Below are positions 1 to 7,041 of a DNA stretch of 14,136 bases, piece after piece. The DNA comes from an uncultured Lachnospiraceae bacterium. GTDB lineage: Bacteria; Bacillota; Clostridia; Lachnospirales; Lachnospiraceae. Made by a program: the position numbers and the translations under genes. The DNA is taken from contig CACXFW010000097.1 of the NCBI GenBank assembly GCA_902767065.1, forward strand, positions 1 through 14,136. Direction: 5' to 3'. The notes beneath the pieces are model-generated. The model was not told where the DNA came from and did no database searches. It worked only from the letters and a program-made list of their open reading frames with translations. Within the stretch, counting starts at the first letter, position 1. Each line of letters begins with the position of its first letter.

Positions 1-173
1 GGCGGACAAGCGGTGAAACCGCTCTGTCCGCCCACAGCGAAGAACACGAAGTGTTCTGAGCAATGGGGGTGCTGAATAGTTACATCGTAACTATATTCAG
101 CACCCCCCGCTTACCCGGAACGCTTCGCGCTTTTCATTGTGGGCGGTCAGAGGTGCTCCGCACCTTGTCCGCC
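1..173. repeat. Multi-hairpin palindromic intergenic element (may continue left of window)
   Basis: The outer 36-nt arms (1-36 and 138-173) are inverted copies. Each arm folds on itself: left stem GGCGGACA (1-8) with TGTCCGCC (25-32) enclosing AGCGGT-GAA-ACCGCT (9-23); right arm 142-173 enclosing AGGTGC-TCC-GCACCT (151-165). The inner stems differ in sequence but keep 6 bp and a 3-nt loop, so the fold is conserved. Inside are AGAACAC-GAA-GTGTTCT (41-57), a long stem 65-83/87-107 with loop ATC and a 2-nt bulge, and AACGC-TTC-GCGCTT (119-132). Positions 36-83 recur exactly, inverted, at 6924-6971. This resembles a MITE or a compound REP/BIME-like element rather than a plain terminator, since no U-tract follows. 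No ORF of note lies in it. The left boundary coincides with the window edge. Confidence 0.8.
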
Positions 174-300
174 CCATGAATTCTCAATAATCGTCCGGTG
201 AGTAAACTCTCCGTCCTGACAGCGGAAGATCCGATCCGGCAATCGCCGGATTTGAGAGTACATGGAAGAGTAGATTACCGGGAACAGGAAGCTTAAGAGT
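174..300 (+). promoter_or_regulatory. Leader region of the ATPase gene, with a hairpin and a weak promoter candidate
   Basis: This 127-nt stretch separates the palindromic element from the ATPase gene. It holds a hairpin ATCCGGC (234-240), loop AATC, GCCGGAT (245-251), followed by TT. A possible promoter is TTGTCC (165-170, inside the right end of the repeat) with AATAAT (186-191), but the 15-nt spacing is short, so this is weak. The ribosome binding site AGGAAG (286-291) sits 9 nt before the ATG at 301. I see no leader peptide. Confidence 0.3.
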
Positions 301-1734
301 ATGGTAGAAAATCAGCAGGCAAAACGGGAGCAGTCAGACGCGGGCACTTCCCGGAGAATTCCGAAAAGAGTGGCACAGGCCGTCATCGGTTCCCTGAAGG
401 GCGGCGTGGTGCCCAGAATCGGCCTTCCCTATATTACGGTCGGACGCAGCAGGGAGATTGAGGCGCTGCTTGGCGATGTCGAAATCATTGGAGAAGGCGG
501 CGCGTCTTTCCGCTTTATCGTGGGACGGTATGGAAGCGGCAAGAGCTTTCTTCTCCAGACGATCCGGAACAATGTGATGGACAGGGGATTCGTCGTGATG
601 GACGCGGACCTGTCTCCGGAGCGCAGGCTGCAGGGAGTAAGAGGGCAGGGACTTGCGACCTACCGGGAACTGATCGGGAACCTTGCGACGAAAACGAAAC
701 CGGAGGGCGGCGCGCTTACCCTGGTGCTGGAGCGCTGGATCGGCGCGGTGCAGTCAGCCGTGATGGACGAGCATCAATCAGGCAGAGGGACGGAGAGTTC
801 CTCTGAGCCGGGGCAGCCTGCAGGGGCGGAGCAATCGGCATTTGAACCCGGGCAGCCGGCATTTGACGCGGCGGTTGAGCGCCGGATCCGCGAAGTGATC
901 CGCTCCCTGAGCGAGATGGTGCATGGATTTGACTTCGCCCGCCTGATTACGCTTTATTACCGCGGATATCTGGCCGATGACGATGAGACCAGGGCCCGTG
1001 TGGTCAAATGGTTCCGCGGCGAGTATATGACCCGCACCGAGGCGAAGAAGGAGCTCGGAGTCAATGCAATCATCACCGATGAGAACTGGTATGAATACCT
1101 GAAGCTGTTTGCGATGTTCTTCCGCCTGGCCGGATATAAAGGCATGCTGATCTTCATCGATGAGCTTGTGAATATCTACAAGATCCCGCAGTCGGTTGCG
1201 CGGAACAACAATTATGAGAAGATCCTGACCATGTACAACGATACCCTTCAGGGGAAGGCGGAGTACCTTGGCATTCTTATGAGCGGCACGCCGCAGTGCG
1301 TCGAGGACACGCGGCGCGGGATCTACAGCTATGAAGCGCTCCGGTCCAGACTGCAGGAGGGGAAGTTTTCGAAGGAGGGCTCGCGGGACCTCCTCTCGCC
1401 GGTGATCCGGCTGGAGCCGCTCTCCTCAGAGGAAATGATGGTGCTGTGCGAGAAGCTGTCTGACATGCATGCAGGGCTGTATGGCTATACCCGCACCATC
1501 AAAACCTCCGATCTGGTGACATTTATCCGGATCGAGTATGGGCGGATCGGCGCCGATACGCATATCACGCCGCGTGAGGTCATCCGGGACTTTATTGAGC
1601 TTCTTGATATTGTCTACCAGCATCCGGACACCGATGTGGCCCGTCTTCTGGACTCGGATGAATTCTCCTACGCCAGGTCCGGAGCGCTGGAAAATGAAGA
1701 AGTGAGCGAGGAGTACGCGGACTTTATTCTGTGA
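301..1734 (+). CDS. BrxC/BrxD-family (DUF2791) P-loop ATP-binding protein
   Basis: A 477-residue AAA-like ATPase of the BREX BrxC/BrxD family. The N-terminal RVAQAVIGSLKGG segment (23-35) precedes Walker A GRYGSGKS (75-82), followed by the family stretch VVMDADLSPERRLQG. Walker B is LIFIDEL (283-289, D287/E288). Relatives are BrxD of type 2 BREX and ATPases encoded beside TerB-domain proteins; in both, a superfamily 2 helicase gene is the usual neighbour, as here (163 bp downstream, same strand). It probably acts in the cytoplasm on DNA or a helicase complex, perhaps in phage defence; this is inferred from family and context. A Ser/Glu/Pro/Gln-rich insert with two GQPAs (about 157-190) interrupts the ATPase region and looks like a disordered loop. 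The start is supported by AGGAAG at 286-291. No other BREX or Ter gene is visible, so the exact system is unknown. Confidence 0.8.
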   Translation: MVENQQAKREQSDAGTSRRIPKRVAQAVIGSLKGGVVPRIGLPYITVGRSREIEALLGDVEIIGEGGASFRFIVGRYGSGKSFLLQTIRNNVMDRGFVVMDADLSPERRLQGVRGQGLATYRELIGNLATKTKPEGGALTLVLERWIGAVQSAVMDEHQSGRGTESSSEPGQPAGAEQSAFEPGQPAFDAAVERRIREVIRSLSEMVHGFDFARLITLYYRGYLADDDETRARVVKWFRGEYMTRTEAKKELGVNAIITDENWYEYLKLFAMFFRLAGYKGMLIFIDELVNIYKIPQSVARNNNYEKILTMYNDTLQGKAEYLGILMSGTPQCVEDTRRGIYSYEALRSRLQEGKFSKEGSRDLLSPVIRLEPLSSEEMMVLCEKLSDMHAGLYGYTRTIKTSDLVTFIRIEYGRIGADTHITPREVIRDFIELLDIVYQHPDTDVARLLDSDEFSYARSGALENEEVSEEYADFIL

Positions 1735-1897
1735 TCCGTATCGCAGAGCCGGGGACAACAGCACTTTTGGCCCCGGCGTCATGATACAGGACAAAGGGAT
1801 CAGATCCGGCCGCCTGAAGCAGCCTGTGGCGCAAGATATGTCAGGAAGAGTGTGATCTCAATCGTGGAAGGTTTACCGGCTGCCGAAAGAAGAGACG
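1735..1897 (+). other. Intergenic gap with a GC-rich hairpin
   Basis: The 163-bp gap between ATPase and helicase genes contains stem GCCGGGG (1748-1754) with CCCCGGC (1771-1777) around a 16-nt loop. No T-run follows it, so it is not a convincing intrinsic terminator; it could be a partial attenuator or an mRNA-processing hairpin. No clear promoter was seen, so cotranscription of the two genes is plausible. The rest holds nothing I recognise. Confidence 0.35.
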
Positions 1898-4411
1898 ATG
1901 AGCATGGATATTTTTTCCAGGTATTCCCCTTTTATCCAGGATTTCATCTATAAGAATCGATGGGAGAATCTGCGCGCTGTCCAGGTGGCGGCGGGCGACG
2001 CGATCTTCCATACAACACAGAATGTGCTTCTGTGCGCGTCTACGGCTTCCGGAAAAACGGAAGCTGCATTTTTTCCGATTCTGACAGAATTCACGGAGGA
2101 TCCTCCGGCGTCGGTTGGGTGCCTCTATATCGCGCCTCTGAAGGCATTGATCAATGATCAGTTCCTCCGGTTAAATGACCTGTGCGAAGAGGGCGGGATC
2201 CCGGTCTGGCACTGGCATGGCGACGTGTCTGCTTCCCATAAACGGAAGCTTTTGAAGAAGCCTTCCGGCATCCTGCAGATCACGCCGGAGTCTCTGGAGG
2301 CACTGCTGATGCACAAGCATGGGGAAGTGCCGGGACTGTTCGGCGATCTTCGATATGTTGTGATTGATGAGATCCATTCCCTGCTGAGGGGAGACCGTGG
2401 CGGACAGTGTATGTGCCTGATCCAGAGACTGAGCCGGATGGCGGGGGTCAATCCCCGCAGAATCGGCCTGTCCGCGACGATCGGGGATCCGGAGGAAGCA
2501 GGCCGGTTCCTCTCGGAAGGGAGCGGAAGGGGATGCGTGATCCCGCAGATTCAGGCCAGAGGAATCAGGTGGCGGCTGTCCATGGAGCATTTCTACAACA
2601 CCTTTCCGCAGGCCGCGGATTTCGTCGAGAACCCGGAGAAGTCAGCCTGGATGGGAGGCGTGCCATCCGCGTCCGGCCGAGCGCTGAGTGGTGTGTCATC
2701 CGAATCAGGCCGAGCGCTGAGCGATGGGCCATCCGTGTCCGGCCGAGCGCAGGGCGGTGTGCCATCCGAATCAGGCCGAGCGCTGAGCGATGGGCCATCC
2801 GAATCAGGCCGCGCGCTGAGTGGTGTGTCATCCGAATCCGTCCTGCCGGATCATCTGCCTCCCGCCGAAACTGCTCTTGATTCCGTATCCCTGGTTGAAA
2901 ATACGCCGGGAAGCCGCAGGGCAACCGACAAGGCGCCTTTTGCCGCGGATCCCGGAATAGGGTACATCTTCGAACACACGAGAGGAAAGAAATGCCTCGT
3001 GTTCAGCAATTCCCGCGAGGAATGCGAGGAGGTCACCACGACGCTGCGCGCGTACTGCGAAGCAAACCATGAGCCGGACCGGTTTCTCATTCATCACGGA
3101 AATCTCTCCGTCTCATTCCGCGAGACCGCGGAGGATGAGATGCGCGACGAGGACAGCGCCCTGACGACCTGCACCACTTCAACGCTGGAGCTGGGGATCG
3201 ACATCGGAAAGCTCGAGCGCGCGTTCCAGATCGACGCGCCGTTTACGGTCTCGTCGTTTCTCCAGAGAATGGGAAGGACCGGACGGCGGGGCGAGCCCTG
3301 TGAGATGTGGTTTGTGATGCGTGAGGAACACGCTGAGCCCCGGGACCTGCTTCCGGATAAGGTGCCGTGGAGACTGCTGCAGGGGATCGCGCTTGTGCAG
3401 CTCTACCTCGAGGAGCGATGGGTCGAACCGCCCCGCAGGGGCAGGATGCCCTTCAGCCTTCTCTATCACCAGACGATGAGCACCCTGGCAGGAAGCGGGG
3501 AAATGTCCCCGGCAGAGCTTGCCTCGCGGGTGCTGACGCTCGCACCGTTCAAACGGATCACAAGGGAAGACTTCCGGGTTCTTCTGAATGACCTGATCGG
3601 CAAGGATCATATTCAGAAGACGGAGAACGGCGGCCTGATTGTCGGACTGGCGGGGGAGAGGATTACGGGCTCCTTCAAGTTCTACGCGGTTTTTCAGGAA
3701 AATGAAGAATACAGCGTCCGATGCGAGTCGCAGGAGATCGGGACGATCGTGAAGCCGCCCCCCATCGGGGACAGGATTGCGATCGCCGGGCATGTCTGGG
3801 TGGTCGAGGAGGTCGACCGCACGCATCACCAGGTCTACTGCCACATGGTGAAAGGACGCGTCCCGGCGTATTTCGGCGATGAGCCGGGAGACATCCATAC
3901 CAGGATCCTGGAAAAAATGCGGGATGTCCTGACAGACACGAAGACGTATCCGTATCTTCTGAAAAATGCGCTTGCGCGCCTTGACACTGCCCGCGCCGAC
4001 AGTGCCCACAGCGGAATCGGGTACCGCCCGCTGGTGTGTCTGGGAGGAAGCATGTACTGCCTGACGCCCTGGCTCGGCAGTTATTCGTTTCTCGCGCTCG
4101 AGCGGTTTCTGCGGATCCGCTGCGCGAAAAGGCTGGGGCTGAAGGGCTTCAACTCTGTACGCCCCTATTTCATCCAGTTTACGATGGGAGTCAGTCCCGT
4201 GGAATTTATCAGGATCATCCAGGAGGAAGCGCAGGCCGGAATCGATCCGATGGAGCTGCTCTACCCGAACGAGGTGCCGGTCTTCGACAAGTATGACGAT
4301 ATCCTGAACGCTGATCTGGTGCGCAAAGGATTTGCCCTGGGAGTTCTTGATGTGGAGGAAATGAAAGAGCGTGTCCTCGAATGGACCGTGCAGCAGGTGG
4401 AAGGATTGTGA
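1898..4411 (+). CDS. Lhr-like DEAD/DEAH superfamily 2 helicase (BrxHI-like)
   Basis: An 837-residue ATP-dependent helicase with a full motif set: I ASTASGKT (47-54), Ia APLKALINDQ (79-88), II DEIH (157-160), III LSAT (191-194), IV VFSNS (368-372), V LELGIDIG (430-437), VI QRMGRTGRRG (456-465). After the two RecA domains comes a winged-helix and beta-rich Lhr-type core (about 510-720), then a C-terminal domain. The family unwinds nucleic acid in the cytoplasm. BrxHI of type 2 BREX belongs here, as do helicases paired with DUF2791 ATPases in TerB clusters. A low-complexity linker (about 244-345) between the RecA domains holds five 11-residue repeats (256-310). The start at 1898 has a purine-rich GAAAGAAGAG upstream; ATG 1904 is an equal alternative. 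The linker is a site of likely length variation. A defence role is inference. Confidence 0.85.
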   Translation: MSMDIFSRYSPFIQDFIYKNRWENLRAVQVAAGDAIFHTTQNVLLCASTASGKTEAAFFPILTEFTEDPPASVGCLYIAPLKALINDQFLRLNDLCEEGGIPVWHWHGDVSASHKRKLLKKPSGILQITPESLEALLMHKHGEVPGLFGDLRYVVIDEIHSLLRGDRGGQCMCLIQRLSRMAGVNPRRIGLSATIGDPEEAGRFLSEGSGRGCVIPQIQARGIRWRLSMEHFYNTFPQAADFVENPEKSAWMGGVPSASGRALSGVSSESGRALSDGPSVSGRAQGGVPSESGRALSDGPSESGRALSGVSSESVLPDHLPPAETALDSVSLVENTPGSRRATDKAPFAADPGIGYIFEHTRGKKCLVFSNSREECEEVTTTLRAYCEANHEPDRFLIHHGNLSVSFRETAEDEMRDEDSALTTCTTSTLELGIDIGKLERAFQIDAPFTVSSFLQRMGRTGRRGEPCEMWFVMREEHAEPRDLLPDKVPWRLLQGIALVQLYLEERWVEPPRRGRMPFSLLYHQTMSTLAGSGEMSPAELASRVLTLAPFKRITREDFRVLLNDLIGKDHIQKTENGGLIVGLAGERITGSFKFYAVFQENEEYSVRCESQEIGTIVKPPPIGDRIAIAGHVWVVEEVDRTHHQVYCHMVKGRVPAYFGDEPGDIHTRILEKMRDVLTDTKTYPYLLKNALARLDTARADSAHSGIGYRPLVCLGGSMYCLTPWLGSYSFLALERFLRIRCAKRLGLKGFNSVRPYFIQFTMGVSPVEFIRIIQEEAQAGIDPMELLYPNEVPVFDKYDDILNADLVRKGFALGVLDVEEMKERVLEWTVQQVEGL
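2663..2842 (+). repeat. 33-bp in-frame tandem repeat in the helicase gene
   Basis: Five units (2663, 2696, 2729, 2762 and 2795) of exactly 33 bp are followed by a partial sixth at 2828-2842. Each encodes 11 residues of the form (P/S)S-x-SGRALS-(D/G)-(G/V). Units alternate between two subtypes (ending SGV or SDG), and one has AQGGV. The unit length is a multiple of three, so gain or loss of copies would keep the frame. The repeat falls between helicase motifs III and IV, where a flexible linker is tolerated. Confidence 0.9.
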
Positions 4412-4585
4412 GAGCGCGTAGCGCGGAACAATCCGTAATCGACTTTTGGCGGGTTTATCATTACATGATTACAGCGCCAACACCCTTTTCCTCCACCGCA
4501 GGCCGTAACAAACCACCTTATGAGCGGTGTGACATTCATCTTTCCGTTTCCGGGAATTCATGGTATGTTTGTTATAGATGGAAAC
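4412..4585. other. Intergenic region after the helicase, with a weak terminator-like hairpin
   Basis: Nothing coding is convincing here. A stem TTGGCG (4446-4451) with CGCCAA (4475-4480), with an inner TCAT-TAC-ATGA (4458-4468), is followed by CACCCTTTT. This could be a weak rho-independent terminator for the helicase gene, but the T-run is short and displaced. The stretch ends with ATGGAAAC (4578-4585), which is repeated on the far side of the adjacent MITE-like element. Confidence 0.35.
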
Positions 4586-4780
4586 GTTACTATTCACAGC
4601 CCTTCCACCCACAGACCTCAGACCATCCGTGCTTCGCATGTATGCCGCGTCTTACGACGCTCCTGTCTGAGGTTGTGGGGAAGTTCCCGCTCCACGGGCC
4701 TGATCCGGGTTTTGTACTGCCGCTTACAGGCAAGCCTGACGCGTCAGATACAAAGACTCAGATCGGCCGTGAATAGTAAC
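4586..4780. mobile_element. MITE-like element, 195 bp, with terminal inverted repeats and candidate target duplication
   Basis: The left end GTTACTATTCAC (4586-4597) and right end GTGAATAGTAAC (4769-4780) are perfect 12-bp inverted repeats; extended to 16 bp they match at 15 positions. The octamer ATGGAAAC occurs directly outside on the left (4578-4585) and one base outside on the right (4782-4789), as expected of an 8-bp target site duplication. Inside is a long hairpin, 4608-4623 with 4665-4679, one bulged base aside, containing GCGTC-TTAC-GACGC, plus the palindrome CTGACGCGTCAG. No transposase is encoded, so it would be non-autonomous. It lies between helicase and udp, and the same end sequence begins another element at 14047. 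Confidence 0.75.
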
Positions 4781-4815
4781 CATGGAAACCGACATTTACG
4801 AAAGATAGAATTGAC

Positions 4816-4821
4816 AGGAGG
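4816..4821 (+). promoter_or_regulatory. Strong ribosome binding site of the uridine phosphorylase gene
   Basis: AGGAGG lies 8 nt before the ATG at 4830 and fixes that start over alternatives. TTGACA at 4811-4816 overlaps it but has no suitable -10 element downstream, so I do not treat it as a promoter. Confidence 0.8.
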
Positions 4822-4829
4822 AGCAGGCA

Positions 4830-5603
4830 ATGATTGATTATTCGGAAGGTTCAGGGAAGCTGTATCATATTCAGGTCGCGCCTGGCGAGGTGGGAAAATA
4901 TGTCATTCTGCCGGGAGATCCGAAACGCTGTCAGAAGATCGCGGAGTATTTTGATGATCCGGTCCTGGTCGCGGACAACCGGGAATATACGACCTACACC
5001 GGGACGCTGGACGGCGTGAAGGTTTCCGTAACCTCAACCGGAATTGGCGGACCGTCTGCTGCAATTGCGATGGAAGAGCTGAAACGGTGCGGCGCGGATA
5101 CCTTTCTGAGAGTCGGAACCTGCGGCGGAATGCAGCTTGAGGTGTGCGGCGGCGACCTTGTGATCGCGACGGGGGCGATCCGCGCGGAAGGAACCAGCAG
5201 GGAATACGCGCCGATCGAGTATCCGGCGGTTGCGGATTACAACGTCATCACCGCGATGAAGCAGGCGGCGGACAGCCTTGGCTGCACCTCCCATCTGGGC
5301 GTCGTGCAGTGCAAGGACTCCTTCTACGGGCAGCATGAGCCGGAGGTCAAGCCGGTGGGCTATGAACTTCTGAACAAATGGGACGCGTGGATCAGGTGCG
5401 GCTGCCTTGCCTCGGAAATGGAATCGGCGGCGCTGTATATCGTCGGAGCATGCCTCGGGGTTCGTGTAGGGACGGTTCTTCTGACCATCGCAAACCAGGA
5501 GAGGGCGAAGGCCGGGCTGAGCAATGAGCAGGTTCATGATACTTCGAAGGCTATCCAGACCGCCATTGAAGCGATCCGGATCCTGATCAGGCAGGATTCC
5601 TGA
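4830..5603 (+). CDS. udp: Uridine phosphorylase (PNP/UDP family)
   Basis: A 257-residue nucleoside phosphorylase that would cleave uridine with phosphate to uracil and ribose-1-phosphate in the cytoplasm. Visible motifs: GDPKR (29-33), the family signature [16 protein letters not shown] (69-84), RVGTCGG (94-100) and SEMES (195-199). The numbering of E196-M197-E198 matches E. coli Udp, and R33, R51, R94 and T97 correspond to its phosphate-site residues. In the uracil-binding loop, SFYGQH (164-169) is one residue shorter than the E. coli FYPGQER, and an obvious equivalent of R168 is missing, so base specificity is a little less certain; I believe this form is common in Clostridia. It starts a pyrimidine salvage group with cdd and deoC downstream, although 168 bp separate it from cdd. 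Confidence 0.88.
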   Translation: MIDYSEGSGKLYHIQVAPGEVGKYVILPGDPKRCQKIAEYFDDPVLVADNREYTTYTGTLDGVKVSVTSTGIGGPSAAIAMEELKRCGADTFLRVGTCGGMQLEVCGGDLVIATGAIRAEGTSREYAPIEYPAVADYNVITAMKQAADSLGCTSHLGVVQCKDSFYGQHEPEVKPVGYELLNKWDAWIRCGCLASEMESAALYIVGACLGVRVGTVLLTIANQERAKAGLSNEQVHDTSKAIQTAIEAIRILIRQDS

Positions 5604-5714
5604 GGCATGCGTACAGGCATTTTTCCCGGCGACAGGTGAGCCGGATCCCTTTTGAAAGTACGAGTCTTGAGGGACGAAGCAGTTTCGATTACGGGACCTG
5701 AATCTGAACGGAGA

Positions 5715-5742
5715 TTGTCAGGAAGATACTGTCGTTTATAGA
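5715..5742 (+). promoter_or_regulatory. Candidate sigma-A promoter for cdd-deoC
   Basis: TTGTCA (5715-5720) and TATAGA (5737-5742) are separated by 16 nt and lie about 30 nt before the cdd start, in a 168-bp gap (5604-5771) that otherwise shows only a small ATGC/GCAT stem followed by TTTTT near 5610-5625. The -35 matches the consensus at 5 of 6 positions and the -10 at 4 of 6. This would give cdd-deoC a promoter separate from udp. Confidence 0.4.
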
Positions 5743-5771
5743 GGCGAACGGATTAGGAGCCATTAACAGGA

Positions 5772-6203
5772 ATGGAACAGAATAGATTAAGTCGTGACAG
5801 CATCGGGAAACTGTGTGAAATGGCACTCGGCATGAGGAGCAGAAGCTACGCTCCGTATTCACATTTTCGCGTCGGAGCCGCGCTTCTGGCAAAAGACGGA
5901 CGGATCTTTACAGGCTGCAATGTGGAAAACGCGGGATTTCCCGCGGGATGCTGTGCGGAGAAGACTGCCTTTGCGCAGGCAGTCAGCGAGGGCGCAAGGG
6001 AATTTACGGCGATCGCGATCAGCGGAGGACCGGAGGATGGAGCACTGCAGTACTGCCCTCCATGCGGCGTCTGCCGGCAGTTCATGTCAGAATTCTGCAG
6101 GGGAGATTTCCTCATTATCCTGACAAAGACGCCTGACGATTACGAGGTACATACGCTGGATGAACTGATGCCGATGCGGTTTACACCGAAGAACCTGCTG
6201 TAA
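5772..6203 (+). CDS. cdd: Cytidine deaminase
   Basis: A 143-residue enzyme, slightly longer than the usual 130-136 of the homotetrameric class, converting cytidine and deoxycytidine to uridine and deoxyuridine in the cytoplasm. Key sites are all present: substrate-binding FRVGAAL (32-38) and NVENA (50-54), the CAE motif with zinc ligand C61 and catalytic E63, and PCGVC with zinc ligands C98 and C101. The start is supported by AGGAG at 5755-5759 (12 nt, somewhat far) and ACAGGA next to the ATG. The gene is followed after 36 bp by deoC and preceded by udp, an arrangement fitting pyrimidine nucleoside salvage. Its product uridine is the substrate of Udp. Confidence 0.94.
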   Translation: MEQNRLSRDSIGKLCEMALGMRSRSYAPYSHFRVGAALLAKDGRIFTGCNVENAGFPAGCCAEKTAFAQAVSEGAREFTAIAISGGPEDGALQYCPPCGVCRQFMSEFCRGDFLIILTKTPDDYEVHTLDELMPMRFTPKNLL

Positions 6204-6239
6204 TCACGAAGCACGGTGAAATGAAAATGGAGAAAACAG

Positions 6240-6884
6240 ATGGAATCTCTTGCGAAAATGATTGACCATACGCTTCTGAAAGCGAATGCCACGAGCACCG
6301 ACATCCGGAGGATCTGCGCCGAGGCGCGGGAGCATGGGTTTGCCTCTGTCTGTGTCAACAGCTGCCATGCAAAGCTGGTGACGCAGGAGCTTGCGGGAAG
6401 CGGTGTGAAGACCTGCTGTGTCGTCGGCTTCCCGCTTGGCGCGATGTCTTCGGAAGCGAAGGCATTTGAGGCGGAATGCGCCGTGAGCCAGGGCGCTTCC
6501 GAGATTGATATGGTGATCAATGTGGGCGCCCTGAAGGAAGGAAATGACACGTATGTCCTTGACGACATCCGGTCGGTTGTGGAGGCTGCAAAGCCGGCGA
6601 TTGTAAAGGTGATCATCGAGACCTGCCTGCTGACGGATGAGGAGAAGGTAAGAGCCTGCGCGCTGAGCGAGAAGGCAGGCGCCGCATTTGTCAAGACCTC
6701 CACCGGGTTTTCGACCGGAGGAGCCAACGTGCATGATGTCGCACTCATGAGGAAGACGGTCGGGGAAAGACTCGGCGTGAAAGCATCCGGCGGGATTCAT
6801 ACGCCTCAGGAGGCAAAGGCACTGATCGACGCCGGAGCCTGCCGGATCGGGGCAAGCAACGGAGTCGCGCTGCTTTGTTCCTGA
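6240..6884 (+). CDS. deoC: Deoxyribose-phosphate aldolase
   Basis: A 214-residue class I aldolase that splits 2-deoxyribose-5-phosphate into glyceraldehyde-3-phosphate and acetaldehyde, linking deoxynucleoside breakdown to glycolysis. The Schiff-base lysine is K152 in FVKTSTGFS, the second active-site lysine is K181 in VKASGGI, and the proton-relay aspartate is D90 in EIDMVINVG, matching K167, K201 and D102 of E. coli DeoC. The length is typical of the short Gram-positive form. A GGAG lies 7 nt before the start. It is 36 bp after cdd and most likely cotranscribed. No phosphopentomutase (deoB) or thymidine phosphorylase gene is in the window. Confidence 0.95.
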   Translation: MESLAKMIDHTLLKANATSTDIRRICAEAREHGFASVCVNSCHAKLVTQELAGSGVKTCCVVGFPLGAMSSEAKAFEAECAVSQGASEIDMVINVGALKEGNDTYVLDDIRSVVEAAKPAIVKVIIETCLLTDEEKVRACALSEKAGAAFVKTSTGFSTGGANVHDVALMRKTVGERLGVKASGGIHTPQEAKALIDAGACRIGASNGVALLCS

Positions 6885-6906
6885 TGCGGCTTTCGGCGGG
6901 ACAGCT

Positions 6907-6992
6907 AGTACACCGAATATTAAGTAACTATTCAGCACCCCCATTGCTCAGAACACTTCGTGTTCTTCGCTAAATGAATTATTCGGTGTACT
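6907..6992. repeat. Palindromic element sharing a 48-bp core with the element at 1-173
   Basis: Outer arms AGTACACCGAATA (6907-6919) and TATTCGGTGTACT (6980-6992) are a perfect 13-bp inverted repeat. Between them, 6924-6971 is a 48-bp exact inverted copy of 36-83; identity stops abruptly on both sides. The core contains the hairpin AGAACAC-TTC-GTGTTCT (6950-6966). No T-run follows, so it is not a standard intrinsic terminator, though a long hairpin between deoC and the next gene could still limit read-through. The core is placed inside different outer arms from those at 1-173, which suggests modular exchange or insertion into an older palindrome. Confidence 0.8.
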
Positions 6993-7041
6993 GGAAACGG
7001 TGGAAATACTGACGTTTATGGACGAGAGGGATAACTGAGAG

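Noticed and set aside
2407..2924. Long alternative-frame ORFs (+ 2407-2880 and - 2565-2924) with repeated RIRPSAE and RMAHRSALG motifs
   Set aside because: They are alternate-frame readings of the 33-bp repeat in the helicase gene; repeats of a length divisible by three keep all frames open. No ribosome binding site or domain supports them.
3179..4009. 276-residue minus-strand ORF antisense to the helicase gene
   Set aside because: It lies wholly inside a conserved helicase coding region, has no recognisable domain, and such shadows are common in G+C-rich genes.
4811..4816. TTGACA as a -35 box for udp
   Set aside because: It overlaps the ribosome binding site, and a -10 would fall inside the coding region, where none is seen.
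4381..4837. ORFs across the gap between helicase and udp
   Set aside because: They run through the MITE-like element and its hairpins, show no family features and have no ribosome binding site.
5604..5630. Terminator after udp (ATGC/GCAT stem followed by TTTTT)
   Set aside because: A 4-bp stem is too weak to call on its own, though the T-run makes partial termination possible.
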